A stretch of DNA of 64,000 bases from Tamarix chinensis (Eukaryota; Streptophyta; Magnoliopsida; Caryophyllales; Tamaricaceae). Under the pieces are notes generated by a model. It was not told where the DNA came from. It was given only the letters and a program-made list of their open reading frames with translations, and did no database searches. Shown in pieces: positions 10,334 to 22,260 of this stretch. The position numbers and the translations under genes were made by a program. The stretch is from the NCBI GenBank assembly GCA_030549775.1, contig CM060171.1, positions 4,999,501-5,063,500 on the forward strand, given 5' to 3'. The first letter of the stretch is position 1. Each line of letters starts with the position of its first letter.

Positions 10334-12040
10334 TGTATTTTATGCCCTAGTTTTATGGTATTAATCCTCATATTTTGCATTACTTTTCGTTTAAGAATGT
10401 CAATTTAACCTCTCTTAAATCGTAGATACTCATTTATGATCAATATAAAGAAAGTAAGTTAAAATGAGGTGTTTTTGAAGAGATTTCCAAATAAAAATGT
10501 CAACTATATAAACAACCTTTGAAACATAATGTTTTTATCTGATCTCTGAGGTGATTCAAGCTATATTGGAAAGCTAAGATCAAAAGAATGTTTACCAATT
10601 TTTTTTTCCTAAATTGCATTGGAGAATGGTCAATATTACATCATAAGTTAAAGTTGTCAATCAAAAGATGCTGAATTTCACCCTATGATGGATGCTCAAT
10701 TGGCTCATTAGAAGCACCTGAATTAGCCATGGAGGTCTCGACCTTTACATGAATCTTCTCCAAACATTTCCTAACTCCTATCTTATCTACCCATTAACCT
10801 AATACACGATTTTATCCCTCTTAACACCTATATAAACATCATTTACTCATATCCCAAATCAATTCACAAATTATTGCCTCCATCTCAAGATTCACAATTA
10901 AGGTTTATCCGTCATCTTTTTCAACCTCCGCCCCATTATTCTTCATTAATTGCATCAATTCATGCTTCCAGACCATCAATTCATTCATAATTCATTTAAT
11001 CTAATCATTATCTACCCCTAATTCATTATTACCTTCCATCACTTTAGCCTTCATCATATGATTTGTAATCTAGGGTTCTTCATCCATCTAAATTCATCCA
11101 TGCTCTTAATTCTTGAAATTTGTGATTCAATCAATTCCTTTAATTAATCCACCATCATCAATTGCACATTCACATATTGTTAAATTGTTAATCTCGTGCC
11201 GAGAATTACACAAAAGAGCACCCAATTTTATCATTGCTTCGTGTGATTATAACATGCTTGATTTGATTAACTAGGATTCATTTCTAAGTGTTTTAAATAA
11301 ATACAATTGTTAGAATAGACTTAGTAATACTCAATACTTCATGTAATAATGATAGATGATATCTCATGTGATATGTGTTAACGGTAATATAAGTGGAGGT
11401 GTTATGATGATAAGTAAATCACGTGATATTTGTTAAGCATGGTTAATAATATATTAATAATTAATTTCAAAGATCACATAAGTGAAGACTAAATTGTTCT
11501 AGTTATATTTATCAATTTGTATGGTCTTGTGGGAACTAGAGGACCCTAATCTATTCTATATTAGTCTAATCTACGAGTATATACGGGGCATGTGTACTTA
11601 AGGATTAGTAATTTACTAGGCTTCTATAAGCATTTTACCCTAAAAGGTACTATATGCCTAAATTTGCTCCAATATATGATAATAGTGGCCAAGAGACTTC
11701 TACCTTGTGAGTTTTACATTTTGATACCGTTCCACCAATGAGGATAGTGGGGGTCCCTAATGTCAACGTGACTAAGTAAATGAAATACTATGATCATCTA
11801 CGGTTGAACCCTAATATGCTTTTCTCTTTAGCTATGTCGTATCATGAGTATATATGTATGCATAGTATCTATCTTATCATGTGATTCTTACGTGTTATAC
11901 ATGCCTTATTTCATTTATGTATATTGTAAACTTACTCTGTAAATACTGTATTGGCGCTACCTTATTTTGTAGGTAATTCATGAATTAATCCTTTTCATAT
12001 GATTGCTTGTGGTGATAGTGTATTTGAGTTGGTGCTAACA

Positions 12041-12082
<42 letters not shown>

Positions 12083-12346
12083 GCGCGAAAAATAAAGAAT
12101 TAGTTGTTTATTTTCTATTATCTATGATCTCTTATTTTTGTTTCATAATTTTGTATCGCTATGGAATCAAGTGCATCCCACACCTGATCTCTATATACAA
12201 ATTATTTTTTTAGCCTTACATATGGTATATATTGGGTATAAAGAGTATTTTTTTATGTTAGATGTGTCATAACACTGATTTTTTTTTTAGATTATGCCAA
12301 TCTTGTTTTAAAGAAAAAAATAGTTCATGAAAATAGGGGTGTTACA
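10334..12346 (+). mobile_element. Old LTR (solo or truncated), TGTATTTTATG...GGGGTGTTACA
   Basis: The left part (about 10334-11250) is clearly related along its length to 55782-56660, including the start TGTATTTTATG and landmarks such as GATTCAAG...TTGGAAAG and TTGTAAT...TTCATCCATCT. The right end, GGGGTGTTACA at 12336-12346, is typical of long Ty3/gypsy LTRs. There is no matching 5-bp duplication (CATAA versus TCTTC), so one end may be wrong or the copy rearranged. Contains the TC/CA microsatellite at 12041-12087. Confidence 0.55.
12041..12087. repeat. (TC)n(AC)n microsatellite
   Basis: About 13 TC units followed by about 8 AC units and a short GC run. Confidence 0.97.
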
Positions 12347-12429
12347 TCTTCACTGTCCATCTACAGGGAGGTATTGGAGGAAAGTGTTAAATTAGTTAGG
12401 TGTACATGCTCCAGGGGAACTTGAGAGGA

Positions 12430-12770
12430 ATCATTGAACAAGATGATCTATCTCAACAAACAAAGGCAAGTGTGATATTGACTACTGAGGAGTATCTTTG
12501 ATGCAACTATTGCTAGCATTTGGAATTGTAGGAATGCTTCCATATTTCAAGACCAATCTATTCCTCCTAGAGTTCTGGTTTGAAATATTGTATAGAATAT
12601 TTATATGAGAATCTAAAAATGTTGTAGAATATATAAGTATAGAAAAGTTTTGTCAATGATAGATATAATGTCTGCATAGTATACCCACCATTGGTGTAAT
12701 GGGAAGTTTTGAGGGGATGTACATAATGCTCTCTTCGCATTAATAAAATTACTATTAATTACCAAAAAAT
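12430..12770 (+). pseudogene. 3' end of an L1-type LINE
   Basis: At about 12490-12580 a frame reads SIWNCRNASIFQDQSIPPRV, matching the IWxxRNxxIFxxxxxxP segment found after the reverse transcriptase in plant LINE polyproteins. Further on, the 3' end has the characteristic CTCTCTTCGCATTAATAAAAT stretch followed by an A-rich end at about 12761-12768. The rest of the element is missing and frames are broken. Confidence 0.55.
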
Positions 12771-12895
12771 ATAGATAATAACATACCTTATTTATGTATC
12801 AAATTCGAAGCCTATATTTATTGGCATGTATAATTTCACATAGCATATATAAATTTCTATCATATAATATTACATAGAATAGTTTTAATATCCAA

Positions 12896-12901
12896 ACATA
12901 C

Positions 12902-12945
<44 letters not shown>
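12896..12945. repeat. (CATA)n(TA)n microsatellite
   Basis: Simple tetra- then dinucleotide run. Confidence 0.95.
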
Positions 12946-12950
<5 letters not shown>

Positions 12951-13009
12951 ATGAAATTATATCATGAGATATATTTCATAATAATGAGTGTTTCCTAATA
13001 AAAAAGAAA

Positions 13010-15347
13010 TAGCAAAGAGAAATCTTTGGGGTTATATTATCCATGGACGGATGGGATCCGGAGACTTTAGCCATTTCTGGATGCTATTAAAGCTAAGCTT
13101 GAGAGATGGAAAGTGGGATGCTTATCCCTTGCTGGTATGCTTTGTAAATCGGTATTTTCCTTTATTCTTGTCTACACGGCTCATGCATATTGTTTGTCAA
13201 AGGGGAGGTTGTTTATTTGGGGAGGTGTTGACCAGTTGGGAAAGATTCCCTAGGTTAGTTAGGATCGGTTGTGTTTACCAAAAAGATTAGGAGGATTGGG
13301 AATTAGAATATGTGAGTATATGAATTGAGTGCTTTTGGGCAAGCTCGGATGGAGACTCACCAATGGGGACAATATGCATTAGGTGAAAGTTTTACGAGCC
13401 AAATACTTTAGTAAAGTGGCATCTATCCACGCAGCTCTAAGGTAGAGAGCTTCTCATGTGTGTAGAGGAGTTTATAAGGTAGTGTACTTAGTTCGAAAGG
13501 GAGCGATATGGTGCATAGGCAATGGACACATAATATGTTTTTTGTGCAATCCATTGGCTAATCCAAAGCCTATTTTGGATCTCGTTTTGGCATACGTTAG
13601 GGGTGAAGATTTGAACAAATGTGTTACTGATTGTGTAGATGATTTAGGGTGTTGGCTATGGCACTGCTTTGCCCATACATTTCCTGCCTCGATGCTTTTG
13701 GTCATTTTAGGGATTCTATGCATGCCCAATAGCAATGAGTAAGACTCGTTGGTGTAGAAGCCCTCTTTGTCTGGTCATTTTATGGTGAAATCAGCTTATA
13801 AGTCCTTATTCGAAAAATGTTGACTTAGTTCATTTGTTCACTTGGTCACTTGTTTGAAACCTTCAATCAACGGAAAGGGCTAGGTTATTTTTTGGAGAAC
13901 AATTTGAGACGGTTTGCCAACAAATGTTTAGGGTTATAATCATGGAATAACGAATGATGCCCTTTTTCTCTTATGTGCGATGTAGGGGGAAGATCCTAAT
14001 CGTCTCTTGCAACAGTGTTTCTACACTTGACAAGTTTTAGCATGGATCTTGCCCATGCAATTGTGGCTTGCCTTTGGTAGCGGGGATTTCTACGAGTGGC
14101 TGGAGGCCAACTTGAGAGAAGAAACTACTTGTTAGGCCAATCTTCGATGGAATAATGTCTTCACCATTGTTTGTTGGTGGCTTTGGAAGTGGAGGTGTGT
14201 CGAGGCGCTTGAGGGCACACTGAGACCTTGTCATATTGTTAGTTTTATCAAGGCAAGGGTCGAAGAGGTTACTACATCTTGGGAGAAATATGGATAGCAT
14301 TCAACCAAGTCCAAGAGGCAAATTACATTTATTTGTTGGACACCGCCTCTCCAAGATCAAATGAAAGTGAATGTGGATGGGTGCATGTGTTGAAAGGACC
14401 CGGGTAATATATGACAATACCCACAATGATCAACACCAAGACAATCAACCAAATAATAGAACCCAAATCTACCACAAATAATTCACCAATTAAAATCACC
14501 AAGCAAATCTCTTATTATGATAAATTGAGGGCAAAATGAATCATCCAAATCAGTTCACAACAATTCACAACCCACCAACAAGAACATACATAAGAGCTTA
14601 AGCAAGAAGAGATCAAAGGTGAAGAATACAAATCATAGTTTCGGTCCCGCTGTAATAACAGACAAACTAGATCTCAAAACGACGATCCAACCGTTCAAAA
14701 TGAGGCCCTATGTGTCCCCAACAAGCTGACCAAATTTCAGAAAAATCCAACGGTGGAAACTCCGGCGATCGATAACTTTCTGAACGCTGTTTTTGAACAA
14801 TCGCAAATCACGATTCTCCAACCCTTTGTCTTCCTCTCTTCTTTTGCTTCTAGTTGTGTGTGACTTTTTTGAATTCACACCTCTCATATCTTGCCCTAAT
14901 TTGTAAAGCAAGTATTTCTACCAAAGGCTTAATTAAGAAGCCCAAATAATAAGCCCAAGTCGGGCTTAATCCAAGATTAATAAAATGCTATCAAACGCCC
15001 ATTTATTAGGACAAAGCAAAATACACATTTTACTAATACATGTGGGCTGAACCCACAACAGCATGTTCATTGAAATATGTCAAGTTGTGTGTTGTGGGTC
15101 ATGACTTTGCTATGAACATATTGTCATTGCTTCACCGTTCCTCCAAGGGTTGAGGCTGGCTAAGGAGTTGAGGTTCTCTAAGATTGTGCTTGAATCGGAC
15201 TTTTTATCGGCAGTTGAGTTAGTTACAGGGAAGCATCTGTTGGGCAATACTTTCGGACTGATCAATGAGTGCAAATCAATCATGAACTGTGAAATTGAGT
15301 TTGAGGCTCGTCATGTTTATCGCAAAGCTGACATGTGTGCTGATTAG
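13010..15347 (+). pseudogene. L1-type LINE fossil: RT C-terminus and RNase H, split by a solo LTR
   Basis: Shifting frames give recognisable LINE segments in the right order. Near 13080-13140: DAIKAKLERWKVGCLSLAG, like the plant LINE KLxxWKxxxLSxAGR block. Near 13270-13325: CLPKRLGGLGIRICEYMN. Then LLGKLGWRLTN and VLRAKYF. At about 13620-13660: DCVDDLGCWLW, from the region before the zf-RVT domain. At about 14350-14385: QMKVNVDGC, the start of an RNase H-like domain. After the inserted LTR, 15148-15345 reads LRLAKELRFSKIVLESDFLS and ends VYRKADMCAD, the RNase H C-terminal part. Stops and frameshifts make it non-functional. The interruption at 14388-15060 is a separate element. Confidence 0.8.
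14388..15060 (-). mobile_element. Solo LTR, 673 bp, inserted in the LINE RNase H region
   Basis: Starts TGTTG and ends CAACA, with the 5-bp direct repeat GCATG exactly at both junctions (14383-14387 and 15061-15065). Removing it rejoins the LINE RNase H sequence. It contains no internal domain or second LTR, so it is the product of LTR-LTR recombination. Minus orientation is my guess, because the plus-strand right end reads as the promoter-proximal part in reverse. The copia/gypsy class is not determined. Confidence 0.85.
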
Positions 15348-15365
15348 CTACCTCATATAGATAGG

Positions 15366-16430
15366 AACTTTTTCATTGGTTTGCATAACTTGTATTCCTC
15401 CCCCCCCCCCCACCAACCCCTTTCGTGGGCTTGATATATGTCTGTGTAATGACGTTATAAGCGCCTGATTTATCAGGAACGCAATAATACCCTCGGAAGA
15501 CGTTCGTCCTCCCGTCCTTCAAGGAAAAAAAAGGAAAAGAAAAAGGAAATGTAAACGTGCAAGACAACGTCTTAATTAGGTGGACGGGCTGTTGGAGAAT
15601 TTAATTTAAATAATGATATGGATAATCTTTAGGTGGTTAGTCCAAACTCCGAAGGTTATCGGACATTGCCACGCCGGATTCAATTTATTGCCACATAGCC
15701 CATTAAACAAGAGCATGGCAATAGAAGATGCATGACATATGCCAGATTGTCGGTTGATCTAAAATTAATGCTCCACATTATTTCCTTGGGGCCTTAAAAT
15801 TGTCACCGGTGAACTGTCGGACATCGGAGCAAGCTGTACAGGACCCCACGAAGCAAAACTTGTTGCAGCGATTTCAGTTCAGTGAACGCCCGCTGCTTGG
15901 TCCTAATCTTTCTTATTTTTATAATTTTATCGTACGACTATATATAGTAAACAGCTAAGCACTTACTCCATATGTTTACGACAACTTTCGCTGGTACGAA
16001 GAATGTGCAGTGGGGGAAACATTATTGACAAGCACTAATCAGAGACGGGTGGGCTAAGAGATACGTATCGATATCTCAGTGTGTATTGTGGGTCAGCTCA
16101 TAATAAGTGAAGTTCATCTTATACTTTTCTGCATTAGATATATACCGTATATGAAAATATAAACGGTTTGGAACGAACAAAGTAGTAAGCACAATATCAA
16201 AATTTAACCACCGTGTCATGAATAAGGCCAACATTGTCCGAATCCTAAGATTAGCTTGTTCCATATATATGTATATTTTTATGGTAATTGTAGTTATATG
16301 ATAGATTATAATCTTTCTTTTTAGACCCCTTATAAATAAATAAATAAATAAAAATTTACATAATTAAAGTCAAATTCACATCCAGCTATGACTAGTCTGA
16401 ACATAATCTAATATAAGAACGTATCTATTT
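15366..16430. other. Intergenic DNA, no gene seen
   Basis: Mixed composition with a C-run at 15400-15411 and some higher-GC stretches around 15640-15900. No coding similarity recognised. Confidence 0.5.
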
Positions 16431-16436
16431 TTTAGA

Positions 16437-17660
16437 AATTGAATGTTTATTTTGGAGAAAACTTATTTTTATTTACTATTTTACCCCCACCCTCCTTTTT
16501 TTTTATCTCATCTCACACTCTCTCAATCTCTCTTATTCTCTCATTTTTTTCTCTCACTCTCTCAACCTCAACGTCCTTCCACGTAAAGGTAATTTTTTTT
16601 TTCAGTGAGCAACAATATTTGCCATTTGGAAAGGGGTAGGATCAACCATGCACGCCGTTTTTTGACTAAAATCTAGGAAAAATGTTACAAAAATGTAGAT
16701 TCAGGAAGATTACGAAGTTTGGGAAATTTTTGAAGGGCAGATCTAGTGGTGCTAGGAGTACAATCGGCAGATCTTATTGTTTAGGAGCAAAAGAATCGAC
16801 AGATTTTGTCGTTCAAGGAGAGGGGATCAACAGACTATATCAATGGAAGGGGGACACATCAATAGTTTTTACGGGTGGGGGACAGAATGACATATTGTGC
16901 CATTGGGGAGGATGGTTCCGATCGGATGGGTGAGTTTTGTATTAATTATGTGTAATCATTATTAATTATATTTTGTTAAATATGTGTGTATTAATTATGT
17001 TTGTATTAATCATTATTAATTATGATCTACTAATTATTATTATGTTTGTATTAATTATGGTTTGTTAATTATTAATTATATTTATATTAATTATCGATTG
17101 AATTAGTTGTTTGATGGGGGAAGGGATTGGCAGATTTTGCCGATGAGGGGAAAGGATCGACTGTTTTTGTCGAAGGTGAGAGGAAGGAGCGACATGTTGT
17201 GTCATTGAGGGGATGGTTTCGGTTGGGTGGGTGGGTTTTAGATTAATTATAGTTTATTAATTATATTTATATTAATTAGGTAATTATGTTTATTATTTAT
17301 GGTTTGTTATTTATGTTTGTATTAATTATGTTTGTAATCATGTTTATTAATTATGTTTGTATTAAGTATGGTTAATTCGGTTAAATTTATTCATTATGTT
17401 TTTAGATCTATTATACTCTATTAATTATACTTTGTTATTTTAATTAAATATAGGTTTGACAAAATCTATCAGTATTCTAGGGTTTTTGGTTGTCGTTGGG
17501 AGGGGTAATTATGTTTATTAATTATGGTTTTTTTAATTTTATTTTTACATTATGATTTATTCGATTAAATTTGTTGATTACGTTTTTAGATTTGTTATAC
17601 TCTATTAATTATACTTATTTATTAGATCTGTTTGAATTAGTTTAAATTAGTAATTTTAAC
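16437..17660. mobile_element. Possible second palindrome-array element, right end not found
   Basis: The start (TGTTTATTTTGGAGAAAAC, then TTATTTACTATTTTACCC) resembles the left end of the element at 8812 (TGTTATTTGGAAAAC, then ATTTACT and CTATTTTACCC). The body again has short imperfect stem-loops, such as ATTGGCAGATTTTGCCGAT near 17127 and ATCGACAGATTTTGTCG near 16794. Two related blocks, about 16780-16950 and 17110-17250, each end in GGATGGTTYCG plus a GGGTGGGT-like run and are separated by ATTAATTAT-rich DNA. A right terminal repeat was not located; the CACTA insertion at 17668 may lie within it. Confidence 0.45.
16935..17640. repeat. ATTAATTATG-type AT-rich repeats
   Basis: GTATTAATTATG, TTAATTATG and related words recur densely at about 16940-17100 and 17245-17600, on both sides of the second palindrome block. 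Confidence 0.7.
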
Positions 17661-17667
17661 CAATGGA

Positions 17668-18725
17668 CACTACTCCGAAAAGGGGTTTTAATAACGGTTA
17701 TTTTATAGTTTTAATAACGGTTTTTAACCGTTATTGAACCGCCCGTTATTAAATATTTAATAACAGTTCATAACCGTTATCAAAAATATACAAAAACCCA
17801 CGAATATGTGCATAAACTTTATATTTAATAACGGTTTTCATCAGAACCTCAGTTTTAATAACGGTTTTCATCAGAACCGTTATTAAAACTACAGTTTTTT
17901 AATGTTTTTGTTGTTTTGTTCCTCCCACATACACAGTTGTATGTTCAAATAATTACCAAATTTGCATTGTAAAACAACATCAATTCATAACAAATATTAT
18001 GGCCAACACATTCATTTGTTAATATATAACAATAACGCAACAAATTCAACAATAAACAACAACATTTTCAACAACACATTTTTGAACAAAAAACTGCAAT
18101 TTTTCAGTAACAAACAAAAGCAACCCTGTAGCAACATGTATGCATTTCTATATATATATATATATGTAAGTAGAGAAAAATTTACGAGAGGAAGAACAAA
18201 CACATACGTAAAATGAGTGGCGAAAAGCAAGAAACCAGTGGCAAGCAAGTTGAGAGCGGCAACAACCTACAAACACAATAGAGGATGAAGGTACAAGTGC
18301 TAGCTAGGTTCGGAACAATGACATCACACACATGCAAAGTTGACAATGGCAGAGGGGTGGTGGAGAGTTAGCGGTGTGAGGGTTTCCCTTACTTGAGAGG
18401 AGCCAGAGTAGTGGTGCATAGTGTGGTGGTGCGAGGGTTTTCAAGGAGAAGGAGAGTAAGAGAAGGAAGGTATAGAGAATCTGAAAGTTTTGGCCTGAAA
18501 CAGAACTAAGTGAAATAAAAGTTTGATTTTGGAGTTTTAATAACGGTTCCTCAAAGAACCGTTATTAAAAGATCCGTGTAAATTTTAACATTGCCCTTTT
18601 AATAACGGTTTTGAACTATAACCGTTATCAAAACTATCCCGCGCATTAATTTTCACGCATTTGACAACGGTTTTCGAACTACCGTTATTAATGTCCCGTT
18701 ATTATTTTCCGTTTTCGTAGTAGTG
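17668..18725. mobile_element. Non-autonomous CACTA (En/Spm) element, 1058 bp
   Basis: Left terminus CACTACTCCGAAAAGGGG; right terminus, read inward, CACTACTACGAAAACGG. A 3-bp duplication GGA flanks it (17665-17667 and 18726-18728), as expected for this superfamily. Both subterminal zones are filled with TTTTAATAACGGTT and its reverse complement AACCGTTATT (about a dozen copies, many paired as hairpins), a typical CACTA transposase-binding arrangement. The core (about 17950-18480) has no transposase; a short purine-rich stretch there may be captured host DNA. It needs an autonomous partner. Confidence 0.9.
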
Positions 18726-18728
18726 GGA

Positions 18729-19188
18729 AATAAACAGCTAAATTTGTAGTATTATATTATTTATATATAATTTGATATTTATTAGATTTGTTTATATTTT
18801 CATTAAATATGTTAAATATTGTTATGTGACGAGGGTTATTGGTGAATGTTTTAAATTATATTGATTGGATAATAGATCGGATTAGTTTATTTTTTATTAA
18901 ATCTATTTATAATAGATTAAATGTGTTTATATTTGTATTATATTTCTTTAGTTTGCTAATTTTTATGGAATATCTTTTAATAAATTTGGTTGGATTATTA
19001 AAAAAATATACCGGGGATGGGTATGGAATGACAAGTGGGATTTGTTTAATAAGATACTATAATTAAGGTAATATAGTTTTTATATTATACTAAACTACTA
19101 ATAGTAAATAATAAAATTATTGTTGATGCATTTAATTAATAAAGTAGAGGATTAGTTTAAGATATTGTATTTTAGTTATAAGGTTAGT
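18729..19188. other. AT-rich intergenic DNA
   Basis: No feature recognised. It may be the continuation of the element interrupted at 17668. Confidence 0.5.
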
Positions 19189-20577
19189 ATATATGTAATA
19201 CCCCTTCCTAAAATCCTTCAAATTGTATTTAAAATCATATTGATATAAAATAAGTAACTTTTGGTTTTGAGATGGGCTTAAAATTTTAATAAAAATATGA
19301 CTATCAAGCCTACCGATCGATTGGTACGTTGGGAAAATTTTTATTCTTATCCTCGGCAAACCAGTCGATTGGTTTGCCTACGATGTCATATCCATTTTTT
19401 ATTTTGATTTAAATTTTCCTCTAATGATTATGAAAACTTCTTATTTGAGTTCAATTATGCTAATATGCATTTTATAGTAATCCGGTATTATTTTTGCATT
19501 AATTAGATCATTACATGATTTTAATTAGAAAAAAATTCCAAAAAGCCACTTTTGGAGTCGAGCCTCCGTTTTTCTTCTTCCTCACCTCTTCCTCTCTCTT
19601 TTGGTAGATGGGGCTACAATCTTGACTTTTTGCACCTATCCCTGACTTGCCAACCCACTACCATGCTCATCTCTAACTGCACTCAACCCCCACCTCTCCA
19701 TCAAGTCAACCCTCACTTTTTGGCTTACTCACACTCAACCTCACCAATCTCATCCCTCTTTTCCCTAAAAATGTCAATTAGCCTGCTCCTATACTTCTCA
19801 TTTGTTGATCCATTATCATTCCTCACTTGTGTTCTCGCTCTCTTCTCCCTTTTTAATATAGAAATTTCACTAAGTGCTCAACGCCTTTCTATTTTCCTCT
19901 CTTCTTCCTTTTTCTGAGAAAAACAAAGATCCTCTCTGATTTCTCCTTTGAATTGTGCAAGCATTGTATTCCCTTCTCTTATTCTAATATTAGTTTTACT
20001 TCTCTCTTTCTTTCCTTAAGCAAGGAAGAATTAAGGCTGAGATAAGTTGGAGATTTTAGCTTCTCTTTTAACACCCTGTTTTGATTGAAAGGTGGTATTT
20101 TGTGTTTTCCTTCTTCTTCTTCTGTTCCTAGTTTTAATGAAGTTTTGGAAAATGATTTTAATGGATTTTACTTTAATTCTCTTAGGAATAAAAATTCTGC
20201 TATATAGGTCATCTAGTACGAGTTTTGTGCTATAAGAATTGTTTCAAGATATAACATTCTTATCTCTTACATAATTAGGTTTCTATGGTATATTGGGGTT
20301 CCATGTGTTAGTGTTTATATAATTAGGATGTAATTGTGTTCCATATTATGGGCATGTGATTCAATTCTTCTCAAGTAAGTGTGTTGAGATTCTCTAATTT
20401 TAAGCATAAAATGGATTGTTTGAGCATGATTTATTTAAGTATGTATATTATCATGTATTCATGTGATTCTATGTGTGCAAAATGTATTTTTGTGTGCGTT
20501 TTGATATAGAAGCATACTAGGATTAATATGGGAAAGTATGGTAAATTTTGGTGAGTGTTTTATAAGTCTAGGTTGTG

Positions 20578-20965
20578 TTTTACCCAGACCAATCGATCGA
20601 TTCCTCGAACCCATCAATTAGTTTTGCGAGTGGTCAAATGGTTTGGAGTTTTGGATCCATTGGTCGCGAGACTAAATAGTCGATTAGTTGGTCAAACTCA
20701 TCAACCGGTCTCTCTACAGACCAAAGTGGACCAAACCAGTCAACTGGTTACTACGACCAGTCGATCAGTTGGTCAAACCCTTCCATTGATTTTTATGCAA
20801 GCCAAAATGGGTTGGTCTCTACTTAGATCCATCAACTAGTTGGACCAAACCAGTCGTTTGGTTCATATGAACAGTTGATTAGTGAGGCCAACCCAATGAC
20901 TGGTACTCTGGTTTGTTTTTTTCCAGGTATGGTATAACCACACCAGTCGACTGGTCTGAGGATTG
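20578..20965. repeat. Serial ACCAGTCGACTGGT-type palindromes in LTR
   Basis: About ten imperfect palindromes related to ACCAGTCGACTGGT follow each other at roughly 25-45 base spacing, for example GACCAGTCGATCAGTTGGTC near 20755 and CCAGTCGACTGGT near 20943. Two more lie at about 19310-19375, close to the LTR start. Confidence 0.75.
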
Positions 20966-21464
20966 ATTGACTAGTATGGCTAAAATTGATTGTTTTGTTA
21001 TAATTTTTTATGTTTCTCTTGGGTCTTTTGTGTTGATTCTTCCATGTATTCACAATATTTTAATTATGATTTCAACTATGATTGACCTGATTCAATATGA
21101 ACTACTATAATGGTATGTTCTACTCTAGTCTAGGAAGAAAGTCCGCCCCTCTGCTAATATATAAACCAACCCCCAACACTAATAGGTAGGCCACCGCCAA
21201 AGAGTAAACAGCGCAGCACGTGCATATAGCCTGCAGCCGAACCATAGGGGGCAAGTGAGCAGCCTTTCCCGATCATCCTTTACTCAGCTCATTTATACAC
21301 AACTTCAATTCAACTATGAAATTGGCAAGAGAGATTTGAGATAAAGTGCTTAGACCTCTGGGTCAGCCTAACCATGTGAGAAAATTAGTGTGACAATTTG
21401 AGATCGGAGCCTTGGGTTATATCCCTCAGGCTCACTGCACTATCAATCTGTTTATTTGTCTTTT

Positions 21465-21715
21465 GGAAGTGGTGGTATCTCTAAACACCCAATTCGTGGC
21501 TTTTATGCCTTGTGGATGAGTTTGGTGTCATCTTTAAACACCCAATTGATGCCTTTGATGCTTTGTGATATGTTTGGTGTTATCACTTATAAACACTCAA
21601 TTGGTGGCTTTGATACCTTGTGATATGTTTGGTGTTATCACTTGTAAACACCCAATTTAGTTAAATAATGAATTTTAATTGTGTTTGGTATTATCACTTG
21701 GAAACAAATAATTTG
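21465..21715. repeat. Tandem repeat of about 60-65 bp in LTR
   Basis: Four to five copies of a unit containing TTTGGTGTTATCACTT, AAACACCCAATT and GTGGCTTTGATACCTTGTG. Confidence 0.8.
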
Positions 21716-21959
21716 GTTATATGTGAACCTTGTTATGATTTGTGACATCACTTATACATAAATTAATGGTTTAAGATTTTATTGGAGCCTTTTTCTCTGG
21801 TTTTCGGGGTAGCTGTATGATTTGTGACATCACCTTTGGTTATATTCTTTCATTCAGTACCTATTTCTTTCTCCATTGAGTTACAATCAGTTGGGGGTAT
21901 GCGTATATTTTTGAAGTATAGGATTATACTATGGCAAACTAGCATAGCATCGATGTCCG

Positions 21960-22260
21960 GTACAGGTGGGTGAGGTATCCTAGTACAAGCCCCCTAGCAC
22001 TTAGTATTATCTATTGCTTATACGGGTGTGGTATCCCAACTTTTTAACCCTTGTGGCGAAGAAATTCAAGGTGTGGTGGGTAAAGTATCCTAGTACAAGC
22101 CCCAATGGTGTACTTTAACCTTGTGTGGTGGGTGTGGTATCCTAATTTGTGGCAGGTGCACTAGATGTGTGGTAGGTATAGTATCCCTGAAGAAAGCCCC
22201 TTCAATGTATCGTGACCTTATATGATGGGTGTGGTATCCCATTGTGATTATCTTGTTTTA
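21960..22260. repeat. Repeats with GTGTGGTATCC and TACAAGCCCC in LTR
   Basis: GGTGTGGTATCC or GGTAWAGTATCC, usually followed by CTAGTACAAGCCCC, occurs about six times at uneven spacing. Confidence 0.75.

Noticed and set aside
14037..14300. 87-codon minus-strand protein
   Set aside because: Antisense frame of the LINE fossil.
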